Below, one piece after another: positions 42,478 through 51,890 of a DNA stretch of 64,000 bases; position 1 is the first letter of the stretch, and every line of letters starts with the position of its first letter. The stretch lies in the NCBI GenBank assembly GCA_913055635.1, contig CAJXLK010000012.1, positions 34,038 to 98,037 of the forward strand, in the 5' to 3' direction. The stretch is from an uncultured Bacteroidota bacterium. Its GTDB lineage: Bacteria; Bacteroidota; Bacteroidia; Bacteroidales; UBA12077. Position numbers and translations under genes: made by a program. Under the pieces are notes generated by a model that saw only the letters and a program-made list of their open reading frames with translations, was not told the DNA's origin and made no database searches.

Positions 42478-43995
42478 ATGGAACAAAGACATTATATATC
42501 TCCCCAGGAATTGACCTTCGAGCGGATTGGCGATATCCTGGAGCAGCAATATACCTTGGAGCTATCCCAGGAGGCCCGCGATCGGATCGTTTCCTGCAGA
42601 AATTACCTGGACGACAAGCTGGAGAAAACTGATCGCCCAATTTATGGGATCAATACTGGTTTTGGCAGTTTGTGCAACCGTTCGATTTCAGCTGAAGACC
42701 TGGGAACCCTCCAGGAAAACCTGGTCCGTTCCCATGCCTGTGGCAGTGGCCCGGAAATACCTGCTGTCATTGTTCGCCTGATGATGCTGCTAAAGATCCA
42801 CGCCCTTTCCTATGGCCATTCCGGGGTGCAGTTGTCAACGGTTGAGCGGCTGGTCAGATTGTACAATGAAAATATATTGCCGGTGGTTTATGAGTATGGA
42901 TCGCTGGGGGCTTCAGGTGATCTGGCCCCTCTTGCCCATATGTCATTGCCCTTGATCGGGGAGGGGGAGGTATACCATCATGGCAAAAAACGGGATTCGG
43001 CTGAAGTATTGGACGAGTTGGGGCTTAGTCCGGTGAAGTTGATGTCGAAAGAAGGTTTGGCCCTGCTCAATGGCACCCAGTTTATGAGTGCCTTTGCAGT
43101 CTGGAGTTTGATCCAGTCGCGCCGGTTGTCTCAAATGGCCGATGTGATCGGGGCCCTTTCCCTGGATGCCTTTGACGGGCGCATTGATCCTTTTAATCAC
43201 CGGGTCAACCAGATCCGTAACCAGGCGGGCCAGATATACACCGCTCGTTTCATCCGCCAGGTGCTGCAGGACAGCCGCCTGATTGCCCGATCCAAGAATC
43301 ATGTCCAGGATCCCTATTCCTTCCGCTGTATACCCCAGGTTCATGGTGCTACCCGCGATACCCTGACTTATGCAGAAGAGATCGTCGCCCGCGAGATCAA
43401 CGCGGTTACCGATAACCCCACTATTTTACCTGAGGAAGATTTGATCATCTCGGCCGGCAATTTTCACGGCCAACCCCTGGCCCTGGCCATGGATTATCTG
43501 AGCATCGGCCTATCCGAACTGGGCAACATCTCGGAGAGAAGAACCTACCAGCTCCTTTCCGGGAAAAGAGATCTGCCCTCGTTTTTGATCGCCAATCCGG
43601 GCCTTAACTCCGGGTTCATGATTCCCCAGTATACATCGGCTTCTCTGGTCAGCCGAAATAAACAACTGGCAACCCCGGCCTCGGTCGATTCCATTGAATC
43701 TTCCCAGGGCCAGGAAGATCACGTAAGCATGGGAGCCAATGCCGCTACCAAGCTTTATCAAGTGGTCAACAACCTGGAACGAATCCTTGCCATTGAGCTG
43801 TTTAACGCGGCCCAGGCCATGGAGTTCAGAAGGCCCCTGCAGACTTCCCCTTTCCTGGAAGATCTGCTGGAAAAATACCGCCAGGTGGTACCTTTTATCC
43901 AAAATGACCAGCCAATGTATGTGCACATTGACCGCACCATCCATTTTATCCGGCAATTTGATATCCAGGCGAAAACATCGGGGTTCAGCGATTAA
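42478..43995 (+). CDS. hutH: Histidine ammonia-lyase
   Basis: The 505-residue protein has the MIO prosthetic-group triad in GSLGASGDLAPLAH (Ala145-Ser146-Gly147), the active-site tyrosine in YGINTGFG and a late QYTSASLV segment typical of aromatic amino-acid lyases. RSHACGSG with His86 favours histidine (or tyrosine) over phenylalanine. The enzyme makes urocanate and ammonia from histidine. Other hut genes (hutU, hutI, ftcD or hutG) are absent from the window, so the rest of the pathway must lie elsewhere. Its neighbours are hisS and, convergent, fadD. Annotation as HutH rather than a tyrosine lyase rests on family likeness alone. Confidence 0.9.
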   Translation: MEQRHYISPQELTFERIGDILEQQYTLELSQEARDRIVSCRNYLDDKLEKTDRPIYGINTGFGSLCNRSISAEDLGTLQENLVRSHACGSGPEIPAVIVRLMMLLKIHALSYGHSGVQLSTVERLVRLYNENILPVVYEYGSLGASGDLAPLAHMSLPLIGEGEVYHHGKKRDSAEVLDELGLSPVKLMSKEGLALLNGTQFMSAFAVWSLIQSRRLSQMADVIGALSLDAFDGRIDPFNHRVNQIRNQAGQIYTARFIRQVLQDSRLIARSKNHVQDPYSFRCIPQVHGATRDTLTYAEEIVAREINAVTDNPTILPEEDLIISAGNFHGQPLALAMDYLSIGLSELGNISERRTYQLLSGKRDLPSFLIANPGLNSGFMIPQYTSASLVSRNKQLATPASVDSIESSQGQEDHVSMGANAATKLYQVVNNLERILAIELFNAAQAMEFRRPLQTSPFLEDLLEKYRQVVPFIQNDQPMYVHIDRTIHFIRQFDIQAKTSGFSD

Positions 43996-44072
43996 GGGTT
44001 TGAAAGGGATAGCAATCCCGTTGGACAGGGAGCTTCGCCTGCAGGCATTGACATAAGTTTTTTAGAGAAGAA

Positions 44073-45959
44073 CTACAGGCGGGGGACATTGTTTTTCAGG
44101 TTGGACAGCCCGTTTCTGATTCCATTCCTTAACCCGTGCACCGAGGTCAGGGGGAATTTACTTTTGCCATGGCCGTTTTTCTTTTTGGCCGATTGGTAAA
44201 TCTCTTCAATCAAATTACGGTATTGATGCTTAATGACCTCGCGTTTGAGCTTCTGAGTCGGTGAGAGTTCTCCCGACTCCGCACTCCATTCCTCGCATAC
44301 CAGCCTGAATCGTTTGATCTTTTCGCTTTCCCCCAGCTCCTGGTTGAATTTATTGATCTCTTTCTGAAAACGGGCAAGCACCCGGGGATGGTTAATCAGC
44401 TCTTTGTTATCGCGGTATTGAATTTTGTGGAAGGAAGACCAGTCGTGTAAATATTCGAAGTTGGGCGAGATCAGTGCACTGGCAAATTTTTGATTTTCTC
44501 CCAGAACCATCACCTGTTCAATGAAGAAGGATTCTTTCAGCTTGTTTTCAATCATCTGGGGGGCGATGTATTTGCCGCCCGAGGTTTTAAACATTTCTTT
44601 TTTCCGGTCGGTAATGGTAAGAAATCCGTCCCGGTCCAGGTTGCCGATGTCGCCGGTATGAAACCACCCTTGAGGGTCGATGGCCTGGCTGGTAAGCTTA
44701 GGCTGACGGTAATAACCCAGCATGACATTGGGCCCTTTGCATAATATTTCTCCTTCCTGGCTGATCTTCACCTGGACATTCTCGAGTACCGGCCCCACCG
44801 TTCCCAGTTTGGCAATGGGCGGGTCATAATGGTTGACGGCAATCACCGGTGATGTTTCTGTAAGGCCGTATCCCTCGATGATGGCTATGCCGGCGGCCCA
44901 AAACACATGTTCGATGCGTTTCTGCAAAGCCGCTCCGCCTGAGACGATGATCAGATCTTTCCCCCCGAGTGCTTCTTTCCATTGGTTGAACACTAGCTTG
45001 CGGGCAATACCCAGCTTGAAATTGTACCAGGGCCGGTTGGCCTTGTCAAGCCTGAATTTGAGCCCCAGGTTGACCGCCCAGAAAAAAATGGCCCGCTTCA
45101 GGTAAGGCAAATTTTCTCCCCTGCCCAGGATGGTGTCATAGATTTTTTCCAGTAGCCGGGGAACCGTGTTGAACAAATCGGGTTGCACTTCCTTGAGATC
45201 TTTCGAAATCGAGGCCAGACTTTCTGCATAATAAATGCTCATGCCTTTATACTGCATGTGATAGTTCATCATCCGTTCGTAGACATGACATAAAGGCAGG
45301 AAACTGAAAGCCCGGTGATGATATCCCAGCTTGTGGGCCTTGGATGTGCTGATGAAATTGCTGACCAGGTTGCGGTGGGAGAGCATAACCCCTTTCGGAT
45401 CACCTGTGGTTCCGGAAGTGTAAATGAGGGTGACCATCTCATCCGGGTCAATGCCCTGTCGAAGGTTGCGCAGCTGATCCTCCAGGCGGGGGGCATTCTC
45501 CCGCCCAGCTTCGACAATGTCTATCCAGCTGCGAACGCCTTCCACATCATCGAAACTGAAAATCTCCCTGATCCTGCGAATCCTGGATGCAATGGGACTT
45601 ACTTTTTTATGGATCTGCTTGCCGCTTAAAATGATTCCCTTGACCCCGGAATGTTTTAAAATGTAATGGTAATCTTCCGGGCTTATGGTCGGATATATGG
45701 GCACATGTACCACACCGATCTGCGCCATGCCAAAGTCCACAAAATTCCATTCCGGCCGGTTGTTTGAGATCGTTGCAATCTTATCGCCTTTCTTATAGCC
45801 CAGGCTTAACAACCCATAACTCACGTAATTGGTGTATTTGATGTATTCACCGGTGCTGTAGGTGACCCATTTTCCATTTTGTTTTCCGGCAAGGATGTCG
45901 TTTTTGGGAAATTTCTCGTTGATCCTCTCTAGGATATCAAACGTTCGGGTTACCACCAT
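44073..45959 (-). CDS. fadD: Long-chain acyl-CoA synthetase (AMP-binding)
   Basis: The 628-residue protein is an ANL-superfamily adenylating enzyme of the long-chain fatty acid CoA ligase type. Motifs are TLIYTSGTTGDPKGVMLSH (about residues 178-196), GYGLTETSPV, FHTGDIGNLDRDGFLTITDRKKEMFKTSGG and the catalytic Lys region near the C-terminus. It would activate fatty acids with ATP and CoA at the membrane. The C-terminal tail (SLPLS-type basic stretch, last about 40 residues) is variable. It is convergent with hutH and divergent from chaN. Confidence 0.92.
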   Translation of the reverse strand: MVVTRTFDILERINEKFPKNDILAGKQNGKWVTYSTGEYIKYTNYVSYGLLSLGYKKGDKIATISNNRPEWNFVDFGMAQIGVVHVPIYPTISPEDYHYILKHSGVKGIILSGKQIHKKVSPIASRIRRIREIFSFDDVEGVRSWIDIVEAGRENAPRLEDQLRNLRQGIDPDEMVTLIYTSGTTGDPKGVMLSHRNLVSNFISTSKAHKLGYHHRAFSFLPLCHVYERMMNYHMQYKGMSIYYAESLASISKDLKEVQPDLFNTVPRLLEKIYDTILGRGENLPYLKRAIFFWAVNLGLKFRLDKANRPWYNFKLGIARKLVFNQWKEALGGKDLIIVSGGAALQKRIEHVFWAAGIAIIEGYGLTETSPVIAVNHYDPPIAKLGTVGPVLENVQVKISQEGEILCKGPNVMLGYYRQPKLTSQAIDPQGWFHTGDIGNLDRDGFLTITDRKKEMFKTSGGKYIAPQMIENKLKESFFIEQVMVLGENQKFASALISPNFEYLHDWSSFHKIQYRDNKELINHPRVLARFQKEINKFNQELGESEKIKRFRLVCEEWSAESGELSPTQKLKREVIKHQYRNLIEEIYQSAKKKNGHGKSKFPLTSVHGLRNGIRNGLSNLKNNVPRL

Positions 45960-45985
45960 AGGAGCTGATTGGGTCTAGTTAAAAA

Positions 45986-45993
45986 CAAATATA
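45986..45993 (-). promoter_or_regulatory. Possible -7 element of fadD
   Basis: TATATTTG on the minus strand fits TAnnTTTG, 26 bases before the fadD ATG. The nearest upstream TTTG is too far away. Confidence 0.4.
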
Positions 45994-46038
45994 GAAATTT
46001 TTTTGTTAACTTAATCCTCTCAAAATAGAACGGTCATT

Positions 46039-46905
46039 ATGAAGCATATTGTCTTTTTAATTTTTATCCTATGGGCAGGATCAGTATCTGCTGACAAGCC
46101 TGCCTACCGGATTTTCAATGCCGATGGCAATCCGGTTGATTTTCATACCATGCAGCAGGTTTTGGAAGCCAAAGACATTGTATTTTTTGGAGAACGCCAT
46201 AACAACCCCATTGCCCACTGGCTTCAGCTTGAATTAACCCGTCATTTGTACAACCATGCCGGGGATAGCCTTTTGCTTGGGGCAGAAATGTTCGAAGCCG
46301 ATGATCAATTGATCCTGCAAGAGTATTTGAACGGACGGATTGCAGAAAAAAATTTTAAGGAAGAAGTCAAGCTGTGGACCAATTACCAAACGGATTACCG
46401 CCCGCTGGTTGAATATGCCAAAAGGCATGGGCTTGCTTTTATTGCCACCAATATTCCCAGGCGATACGCCTCGATGGTCGCAAAGGGCGGGTTTGAGGCT
46501 TTGGAATCTTTAGGACAACCAGCCCGGGAGTATATTGCTCCATTGCCCGTCGATTATAATCCCGATTTACCGGGTTACAAAAGGATGCTTAAGATGCATC
46601 ATATGCCGGGAAGGAAGTCTGGATCGGGAAATTTGCCTAAGGCTCAAGCCATTAAGGATGCGACCATGGCCCATTTTATCCTGGATCATTTTAAGGAAGG
46701 CTCTCTTTTCCTGCATTTCAATGGTACTTATCATACCAACAATAAGGAAGGCATTGTATGGTATATTCGTCAGAAAGCACCCCACCTGGATATGGGGACC
46801 ATAGCCACCGTTAGCCAGAACCGATTGGATCAGCTGGCTGAGGAAAATCAGGGGCTGGCTGATTTCATTTTGGTAGTGCCCGATAATATGACCAAAACCC
46901 ATTGA
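46039..46905 (+). CDS. ChaN-family exported protein
   Basis: The 288-residue protein has a signal peptide (residues 1-18, no lipobox Cys) and a ChaN/DUF399 domain with DIVFFGERHNNPIAHWLQ (Glu and His likely bind metal), GAEMFEADDQ and DATMAHFILDHF. ChaN from Campylobacter is an iron-regulated protein that binds two haems at a dimer interface; a haem or iron role here is inferred from the family. The usual lipoprotein cysteine is absent, so the protein would be soluble in the periplasm. It stands alone between fadD and alaS. Confidence 0.88.
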   Translation: MKHIVFLIFILWAGSVSADKPAYRIFNADGNPVDFHTMQQVLEAKDIVFFGERHNNPIAHWLQLELTRHLYNHAGDSLLLGAEMFEADDQLILQEYLNGRIAEKNFKEEVKLWTNYQTDYRPLVEYAKRHGLAFIATNIPRRYASMVAKGGFEALESLGQPAREYIAPLPVDYNPDLPGYKRMLKMHHMPGRKSGSGNLPKAQAIKDATMAHFILDHFKEGSLFLHFNGTYHTNNKEGIVWYIRQKAPHLDMGTIATVSQNRLDQLAEENQGLADFILVVPDNMTKTH

Positions 46906-47058
46906 GGCGGTTCGGCCACAATTCATGCTGAGTAACCAGGGGGCACAGAGGCAGTCCTTTCGGTAGGGATGGATTCTTAGATAAATAAACCTTTAGATGG
47001 ATGAACTTTTTCGTTGCAGGTAAAGGCAGATTATTGGCATTGCGGGGTTAGGTGGGTC

Positions 47059-47092
47059 AAAAACCAGGGTTTCCCCTTAAAAGGAGAAACCC
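47059..47092 (-). terminator. Rho-independent terminator of alaS
   Basis: GGGTTTC (47067-47073) and GAAACCC (47086-47092) pair, extended by partly matched inner bases; on the minus strand the stem is followed by a T-run (47063-47059). It lies about 65 bases after the alaS stop. Confidence 0.65.
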
Positions 47093-47155
47093 GTTTTGCA
47101 TTCACCTGGTGTATAGCATCTTTAAGGTGGCGGGGCTGGTGGTTTTATCTCCAGC

Positions 47156-49795
47156 TTATTCCGATTTCCCCAATTTTTCCAGCACCAGCTTTCTACCTTT
47201 TTCCAGGGCGGCTCCCAGCCCGTCGGTATTTTTGCCCCCGGCCGTGGCATAGAAAGGCTGGCCCCCGCCTCCGCCTTTGATTTCTTTGGCGGCTTCGCGA
47301 ATGATCTCGTTGGCATTCAGTTTTTTGTTTTCCACCAGGTTTTCCGAGATCATCAGCGAAAGGTTGGCTTTTCCTTTGATATTGGCCCCCAATAAAAGCA
47401 CCAGGTTGTCGACTTCTTTTTTCATTTGAAAAGCCATGTCTTTCATGGCACCTGGCGAGTCGAGGTCAACGATCGAACTGATGTAATTGATCCCGTCAAT
47501 GGGTTCCTGGTGGTTTAACAGGTCTTGCTTCAAGTGGTTGACCTTATCCTGGAGCAGATCTTCCACCTGCTTGTTGAGTTGGTTGTTTTGCTCCAGTAAT
47601 TTTTCCACGCTTTTGGTCAGATTACCTGGATTGTTCAGCAATTCGCGGAGTTGCTCAAGGGTTTCAAAATTTTTGCGGATGTATTTTTCAGCCTGATCAG
47701 CGGTAACGGCCTCGATTCTTCTGATTCCGGCTGAGACGGCTGATTCTGAAGTGATCTTAAAGAATCCGATTTGGCCGGTTGCCTCCACATGGGTGCCTCC
47801 GCAGAGTTCTACAATGTCGCCGAATTGAACAACCCGGACTGTTTCGCCATATTTTTCGCCAAACAGGGCAACGGCCCCCATCTTTTGGGCTTCTTCAAAA
47901 GGTATATCTCTTTTTTCCTGACGGGAGAAATTGCGGCGGATATAATAATTGACGATTTTTTCTATTTCCTGTATCTCCCGGGGGGTTATTTTCTGGAAGT
48001 AGGAAAAGTCGAACCGCAGGTAATCGGGGTGAACCAGTGAGCCTTTCTGTTCAACGTAATCACCCAGTACCTGTTTCAGTGCATGGTGCAGCAGGTGGGT
48101 GGAGGAATGGTTGTTGGCGGTTTTCTTTCTTTTTTCACTGCTGACCACGGCCTTCATTGAAGTTTCAGGATTGGAGGGCAGGGAACGGGCATAATGCACG
48201 GTCTGGTTGTGTTCTTTTTTGGTATCGATGATGGAGATCTTTCCTTCATCGGTTTCCAGGTAACCGGTATCACCGACCTGTCCGCCAGATTCGGCATAAA
48301 AAGGGGTGCGGTCAAAAACCAACTGATACAGGTCTTTGCCTTTGGCTTTTATTTTTCGGTATTTGGTGAGATTGACCTCGGCTTCCAGGGTATCATAACC
48401 GATGAAAAGGTCCTGTTCCTGGTCGACCAGCCTGACCCAATCGCCTGTTTCGATGCGGGTCGCCTGACGCGATCGGTCTTTCTGGGCTTCCAGTTCACGA
48501 TTAAATTCATCTTTGTTGAGGGTTAAGCCTTTTTCCTTGAGGATCAATTCAGTCAGGTCAAGCGGGAAGCCATAAGTATCGTAGAGGTCAAAGGCTGTTT
48601 TTCCGCTGATCTGTTTTTGTTGGGAAGCCAGGTTTTTTTCGATGACCTGGTCCAACATTTTGATGCCGGTGTCCAATGTTTTGAGGAAGGCGTTTTCTTC
48701 CTCGCGGATAACCTTTTCAATCAGGTGTTTTTGATTGTGAACTTCGGGATAGGCCTCGCCCATTACCTGGATCAGGGTAGGCAGCAGCCGGTAAATGAAG
48801 GGTTGTTTGAATCCCAGGTAGGTGTATCCATAACGAACAGCCCGTCGCAGGATGCGCCGCACCACATACCCGGCTTTATTGTTGGAGGGCAGCTGACCAT
48901 CTGCAATGGAAAAGGAGATGGCCCGCAGGTGATCGGCTGCCACCCGCATTGCTACATCGGTCATGGCATGCTCGCCGTATTTTTTACCTGCCATGGACGA
49001 AAGCTCCTGGATGATGGGCTGGAAGATGTCGGTGTCATAATTGGAGGTCTTGTCTTGCATGACCAGCGCCAATCGCTCAAAACCCATTCCCGTGTCCACA
49101 TGTTGTTCGGGCAGCTGCTCGAGTTGTCCAGTGGCTTTTCGGTTGAACTGGATGAAAACCAGGTTCCACAATTCAATCACCATGGGGTGGTCCTGGTTAA
49201 CCAGCTCTACCCCAGGCTTCTGCTCCCGCTCTGACTGGTCCCGCAGGTCAACATGAATTTCTGAACACGGCCCGCACGGACCTGTTTCACCCATCTCCCA
49301 AAAATTGTCCGCTTTCGCTCCATATAATATTCTGGCCTCGGGCAGGTGATTCTGCCAGGCTTTCCGGGCCTCCTCGTCGGCAGGAAGAGATAGCCCCGGA
49401 TCGCCCTCAAAAACCGTGGCGTAAAGCCGGTCTTCTGATATGCCCAGGCGTTTTACCAAAAACTCCCAGGCCCAGGCAATGGCTTCCTCTTTGAAATAGT
49501 CCCCAAACGACCAGTTTCCCAACATCTCAAACATGGTGTGGTGGTAAGTGTCATGGCCTACCTCTTCCAGGTCATTGTGCTTGCCCGATACCCGCATGCA
49601 CTTTTGAGAGTCTGCTACACGCTTGCTTTGTGGTTTTTCATTGCCCAGAAAAATATCTTTGAATTGATTCATGCCTGCGTTAATAAACATCAGCGTCGGA
49701 TCGTCCTTCACCACCATCGGAGCCGATGTAACAATCTGATGGTTCTTCTCGTAGAAGAAATTCAAAAACGCTTCCCGGATTTCTTTTGATCTCAT
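47156..49795 (-). CDS. alaS: Alanine--tRNA ligase
   Basis: The 879-residue protein is full-length AlaRS: catalytic class II domain at the N-terminus (SKEIREAFLNFFYEKNHQIV, GMNQFKDIFLG), tRNA-recognition domain, and an editing domain with the zinc-binding HSSTHLLHHAL and CGGTHVEATGQIGFF. It ends with a DHHA1-type C-terminal domain and the glycine-rich GGGGGQPFYATAGGKN. It charges tRNA-Ala and clears mischarged Ser- and Gly-tRNA-Ala. Length and domain order are normal. It is divergent from the M23 peptidase operon and ends before a hairpin. Confidence 0.97.
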   Translation of the reverse strand: MRSKEIREAFLNFFYEKNHQIVTSAPMVVKDDPTLMFINAGMNQFKDIFLGNEKPQSKRVADSQKCMRVSGKHNDLEEVGHDTYHHTMFEMLGNWSFGDYFKEEAIAWAWEFLVKRLGISEDRLYATVFEGDPGLSLPADEEARKAWQNHLPEARILYGAKADNFWEMGETGPCGPCSEIHVDLRDQSEREQKPGVELVNQDHPMVIELWNLVFIQFNRKATGQLEQLPEQHVDTGMGFERLALVMQDKTSNYDTDIFQPIIQELSSMAGKKYGEHAMTDVAMRVAADHLRAISFSIADGQLPSNNKAGYVVRRILRRAVRYGYTYLGFKQPFIYRLLPTLIQVMGEAYPEVHNQKHLIEKVIREEENAFLKTLDTGIKMLDQVIEKNLASQQKQISGKTAFDLYDTYGFPLDLTELILKEKGLTLNKDEFNRELEAQKDRSRQATRIETGDWVRLVDQEQDLFIGYDTLEAEVNLTKYRKIKAKGKDLYQLVFDRTPFYAESGGQVGDTGYLETDEGKISIIDTKKEHNQTVHYARSLPSNPETSMKAVVSSEKRKKTANNHSSTHLLHHALKQVLGDYVEQKGSLVHPDYLRFDFSYFQKITPREIQEIEKIVNYYIRRNFSRQEKRDIPFEEAQKMGAVALFGEKYGETVRVVQFGDIVELCGGTHVEATGQIGFFKITSESAVSAGIRRIEAVTADQAEKYIRKNFETLEQLRELLNNPGNLTKSVEKLLEQNNQLNKQVEDLLQDKVNHLKQDLLNHQEPIDGINYISSIVDLDSPGAMKDMAFQMKKEVDNLVLLLGANIKGKANLSLMISENLVENKKLNANEIIREAAKEIKGGGGGQPFYATAGGKNTDGLGAALEKGRKLVLEKLGKSE

Positions 49796-49867
49796 AAATT
49801 TCTATTTTAAAATTTTTTATACCACTTCAATTTATATCTTTTGTAAAGGGGATTTTGTTGGAAATTT

Positions 49868-49898
49868 TTTGTAAAATTAAATAAATCCGTTAGATTTG
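49868..49898 (+). promoter_or_regulatory. Predicted promoter of the M23 peptidase operon
   Basis: TTTG (49868-49871) and TAGATTTG (49891-49898) are 19 bases apart, a full match to the Bacteroidota consensus, 41 bases before the first ATG. Confidence 0.7.
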
Positions 49899-49939
49899 CT
49901 GAACATAGATGGTTATCTATTGTAAACTTCCTGAAAATT

Positions 49940-50911
49940 ATGGCAAAAATAAAATATCGTTTCGACCCCCATACCCTTACCTATAAAAAAATCAGCCGCA
50001 CTTCCAGGAAAAAGTTATATCAGGCCCTTGTCTTTTTTTCGGTTTCTGTCATGATGGGCATCGCTTTTAATCTATTCTTTACTGCCCATTTTGCCACCCC
50101 GAAAGAACAAAATCTTCAGCACAAAAATGAATCACTGCATTTTAAATATAAGATGCTGGATCGCAAACTCACCCATGTCAATCAGGTGCTCAATAATATC
50201 GAACAACGCGACGATAACCTGTACCGTCCTATTTTTGAGCTTGAGCCCATCCCCAATCAATTCAGGGAAGCTGGTGTAGGGGGTGTCAATCGCTACGAAG
50301 AACTTCGGAAATATTCTGACAGCAAAGCCATCATTTCGGTGACCAAAAAGCTGGATAAGGTCAAGAAGAAACTCTACGTTCAGTCCAGGTCATTTGATGA
50401 ATTGATCAAGGAGGCGCGGAACAAGGAGAAGATGATTGCCCATATTCCGGCGATTCAGCCCATTGCCATTAAAGATTTCGGGCGCATCAGCGATTATTTT
50501 GGCAAGAGGCGGGATCCCTTTACCGGTGAGATACGGATGCACCGGGGCATGGATTTTACCGGCCCGGTGGGCACCGATATATATGCCACTGGCGAAGGGG
50601 TGGTCAAAAAGGCGGCCTATTCAGCTTATGGCTATGGCAAGGAAGTGATTGTGGATCACGGCTATGGATATAAAACCATCTATGCCCACCTGCATGAGAT
50701 TCTTGTTGAAAAGGGCGATACGGTAAGCAGGGGTGAAGTGATCGGTACCCTTGGTAATACGGGCCGCTCCACGGGCCCCCATCTGCATTATGAGGTGCGC
50801 AAGCATAAACGGGCGGTGGATCCGTTTAACTATTATTTCAATGATATTACGGCCGAGCAATATGAAAAAATGATAGCCGTCTCCAGTAGAAGCCGGCAAC
50901 CCATGGACTAG
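49940..50911 (+). CDS. M23-family (LytM-type) peptidase, first tandem copy
   Basis: 323 residues: a short basic cytoplasmic start, a transmembrane helix (about 27-49), a coiled-coil (about 55-95), and a C-terminal LytM domain (about 190-300). Zinc ligands are complete: HRGMD (H201, D205) and HLH (H283), with the catalytic His in YAHL (H250). It would cleave peptidoglycan cross-links from a membrane-anchored position in the periplasm; coiled-coil LytM proteins of this layout often act in envelope growth or division. It is colinear, residue for residue and without gaps, with the next gene, which starts 4 bases on. A promoter lies 41 bases upstream. Confidence 0.93.
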   Translation: MAKIKYRFDPHTLTYKKISRTSRKKLYQALVFFSVSVMMGIAFNLFFTAHFATPKEQNLQHKNESLHFKYKMLDRKLTHVNQVLNNIEQRDDNLYRPIFELEPIPNQFREAGVGGVNRYEELRKYSDSKAIISVTKKLDKVKKKLYVQSRSFDELIKEARNKEKMIAHIPAIQPIAIKDFGRISDYFGKRRDPFTGEIRMHRGMDFTGPVGTDIYATGEGVVKKAAYSAYGYGKEVIVDHGYGYKTIYAHLHEILVEKGDTVSRGEVIGTLGNTGRSTGPHLHYEVRKHKRAVDPFNYYFNDITAEQYEKMIAVSSRSRQPMD

Positions 50912-50915
50912 GCCT

Positions 50916-51887
50916 ATGGCAATGTATAAATATAAATACAATCCCCGTACGGTAAAGTACGAGAAAGTAAAGCTTACCTGGAAGGATAAGCTTTTACGTT
51001 TTATGACTTATTTTGCCGCCACCCTGGTGTTGGGGTTGCTTTACAACCTGGTTTTTAGTGCATTTTTTGACACCCCGAAGGAAAAGGAATTGATGCGCGA
51101 GAATAAACAGTTGGAGCTGCAGTATGAAATACTCAATAAGAAGTTTGATTTGGTGGAGAAAACCCTGCAAGACCTTCAACAGCGTGATAACAATATTTAC
51201 CGGGTGATCTTCGAAACGGAGCCCATCCCCTCATCCGTCCGGGAAGCCGGTTTTGGCGGATCGGAGCGTTACAGTGAGCTGAGTGATCTGGATAATGCGC
51301 AGTTGGTTCAGAAAACGGCCAAACGGCTGGATAAGCTTTCCAAGCAATTGTATGTTCAGTCGAAAAGTTACGATCAAATCATCAATAAGGCCGAGAAGCA
51401 TGAAGAGATGATTGCTTCGATACCGGCCATCCAGCCCATTTCCAACAAGGACCTGACCCGCACCGCTTCAGGCTATGGATGGCGCATCCACCCCATTTAC
51501 AAGATCAAGAAGTTTCACGATGGGATGGACTTTACCGCCCCGACCGGTACCAAGGTATATGCCACCGGCGAAGGGGTGGTGGAAACCGTTAAATCCTCCT
51601 ATCGGGGGTATGGCAAACGGGTGGTGATCGACCATGGCTTTGGTTACAAAACCCGGTATGCACACTTGAACAGCTTCAACGTGCGTCAGGGACAGAAGGT
51701 CAGTCGGGGGGATGTGGTTGGTTATGTGGGCAATTCAGGCCTCTCTACCGCACCCCATCTGCATTATGAGGTACTCAAGAACAATGAAACGGTCAATCCC
51801 GTGCACTACTATTTCAACGAACTCTCTCCCGAACAATACCGGAAGATGATCTTTATATCAAGCAACAGCGGACAATCCTTCGATTAG
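50916..51887 (+). CDS. M23-family (LytM-type) peptidase, second tandem copy
   Basis: 323 residues, the same length as the upstream copy, with matching positions for the membrane helix (about 27-49), coiled coil (55-95), HDGMD (H201, D205), YAHL (H250) and HLH (H283). All zinc ligands and the catalytic His are kept, so both copies should be active. Differences are spread over the whole length; the acidic and Ser-rich surface near residues 115-130 and the loop before residue 200 differ most. It probably arose by an old duplication with no later insertion or deletion. It starts 4 bases after the first copy and the propeller gene starts 3 bases after it. Confidence 0.93.
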   Translation: MAMYKYKYNPRTVKYEKVKLTWKDKLLRFMTYFAATLVLGLLYNLVFSAFFDTPKEKELMRENKQLELQYEILNKKFDLVEKTLQDLQQRDNNIYRVIFETEPIPSSVREAGFGGSERYSELSDLDNAQLVQKTAKRLDKLSKQLYVQSKSYDQIINKAEKHEEMIASIPAIQPISNKDLTRTASGYGWRIHPIYKIKKFHDGMDFTAPTGTKVYATGEGVVETVKSSYRGYGKRVVIDHGFGYKTRYAHLNSFNVRQGQKVSRGDVVGYVGNSGLSTAPHLHYEVLKNNETVNPVHYYFNELSPEQYRKMIFISSNSGQSFD

Positions 51888-51890
51888 TAT

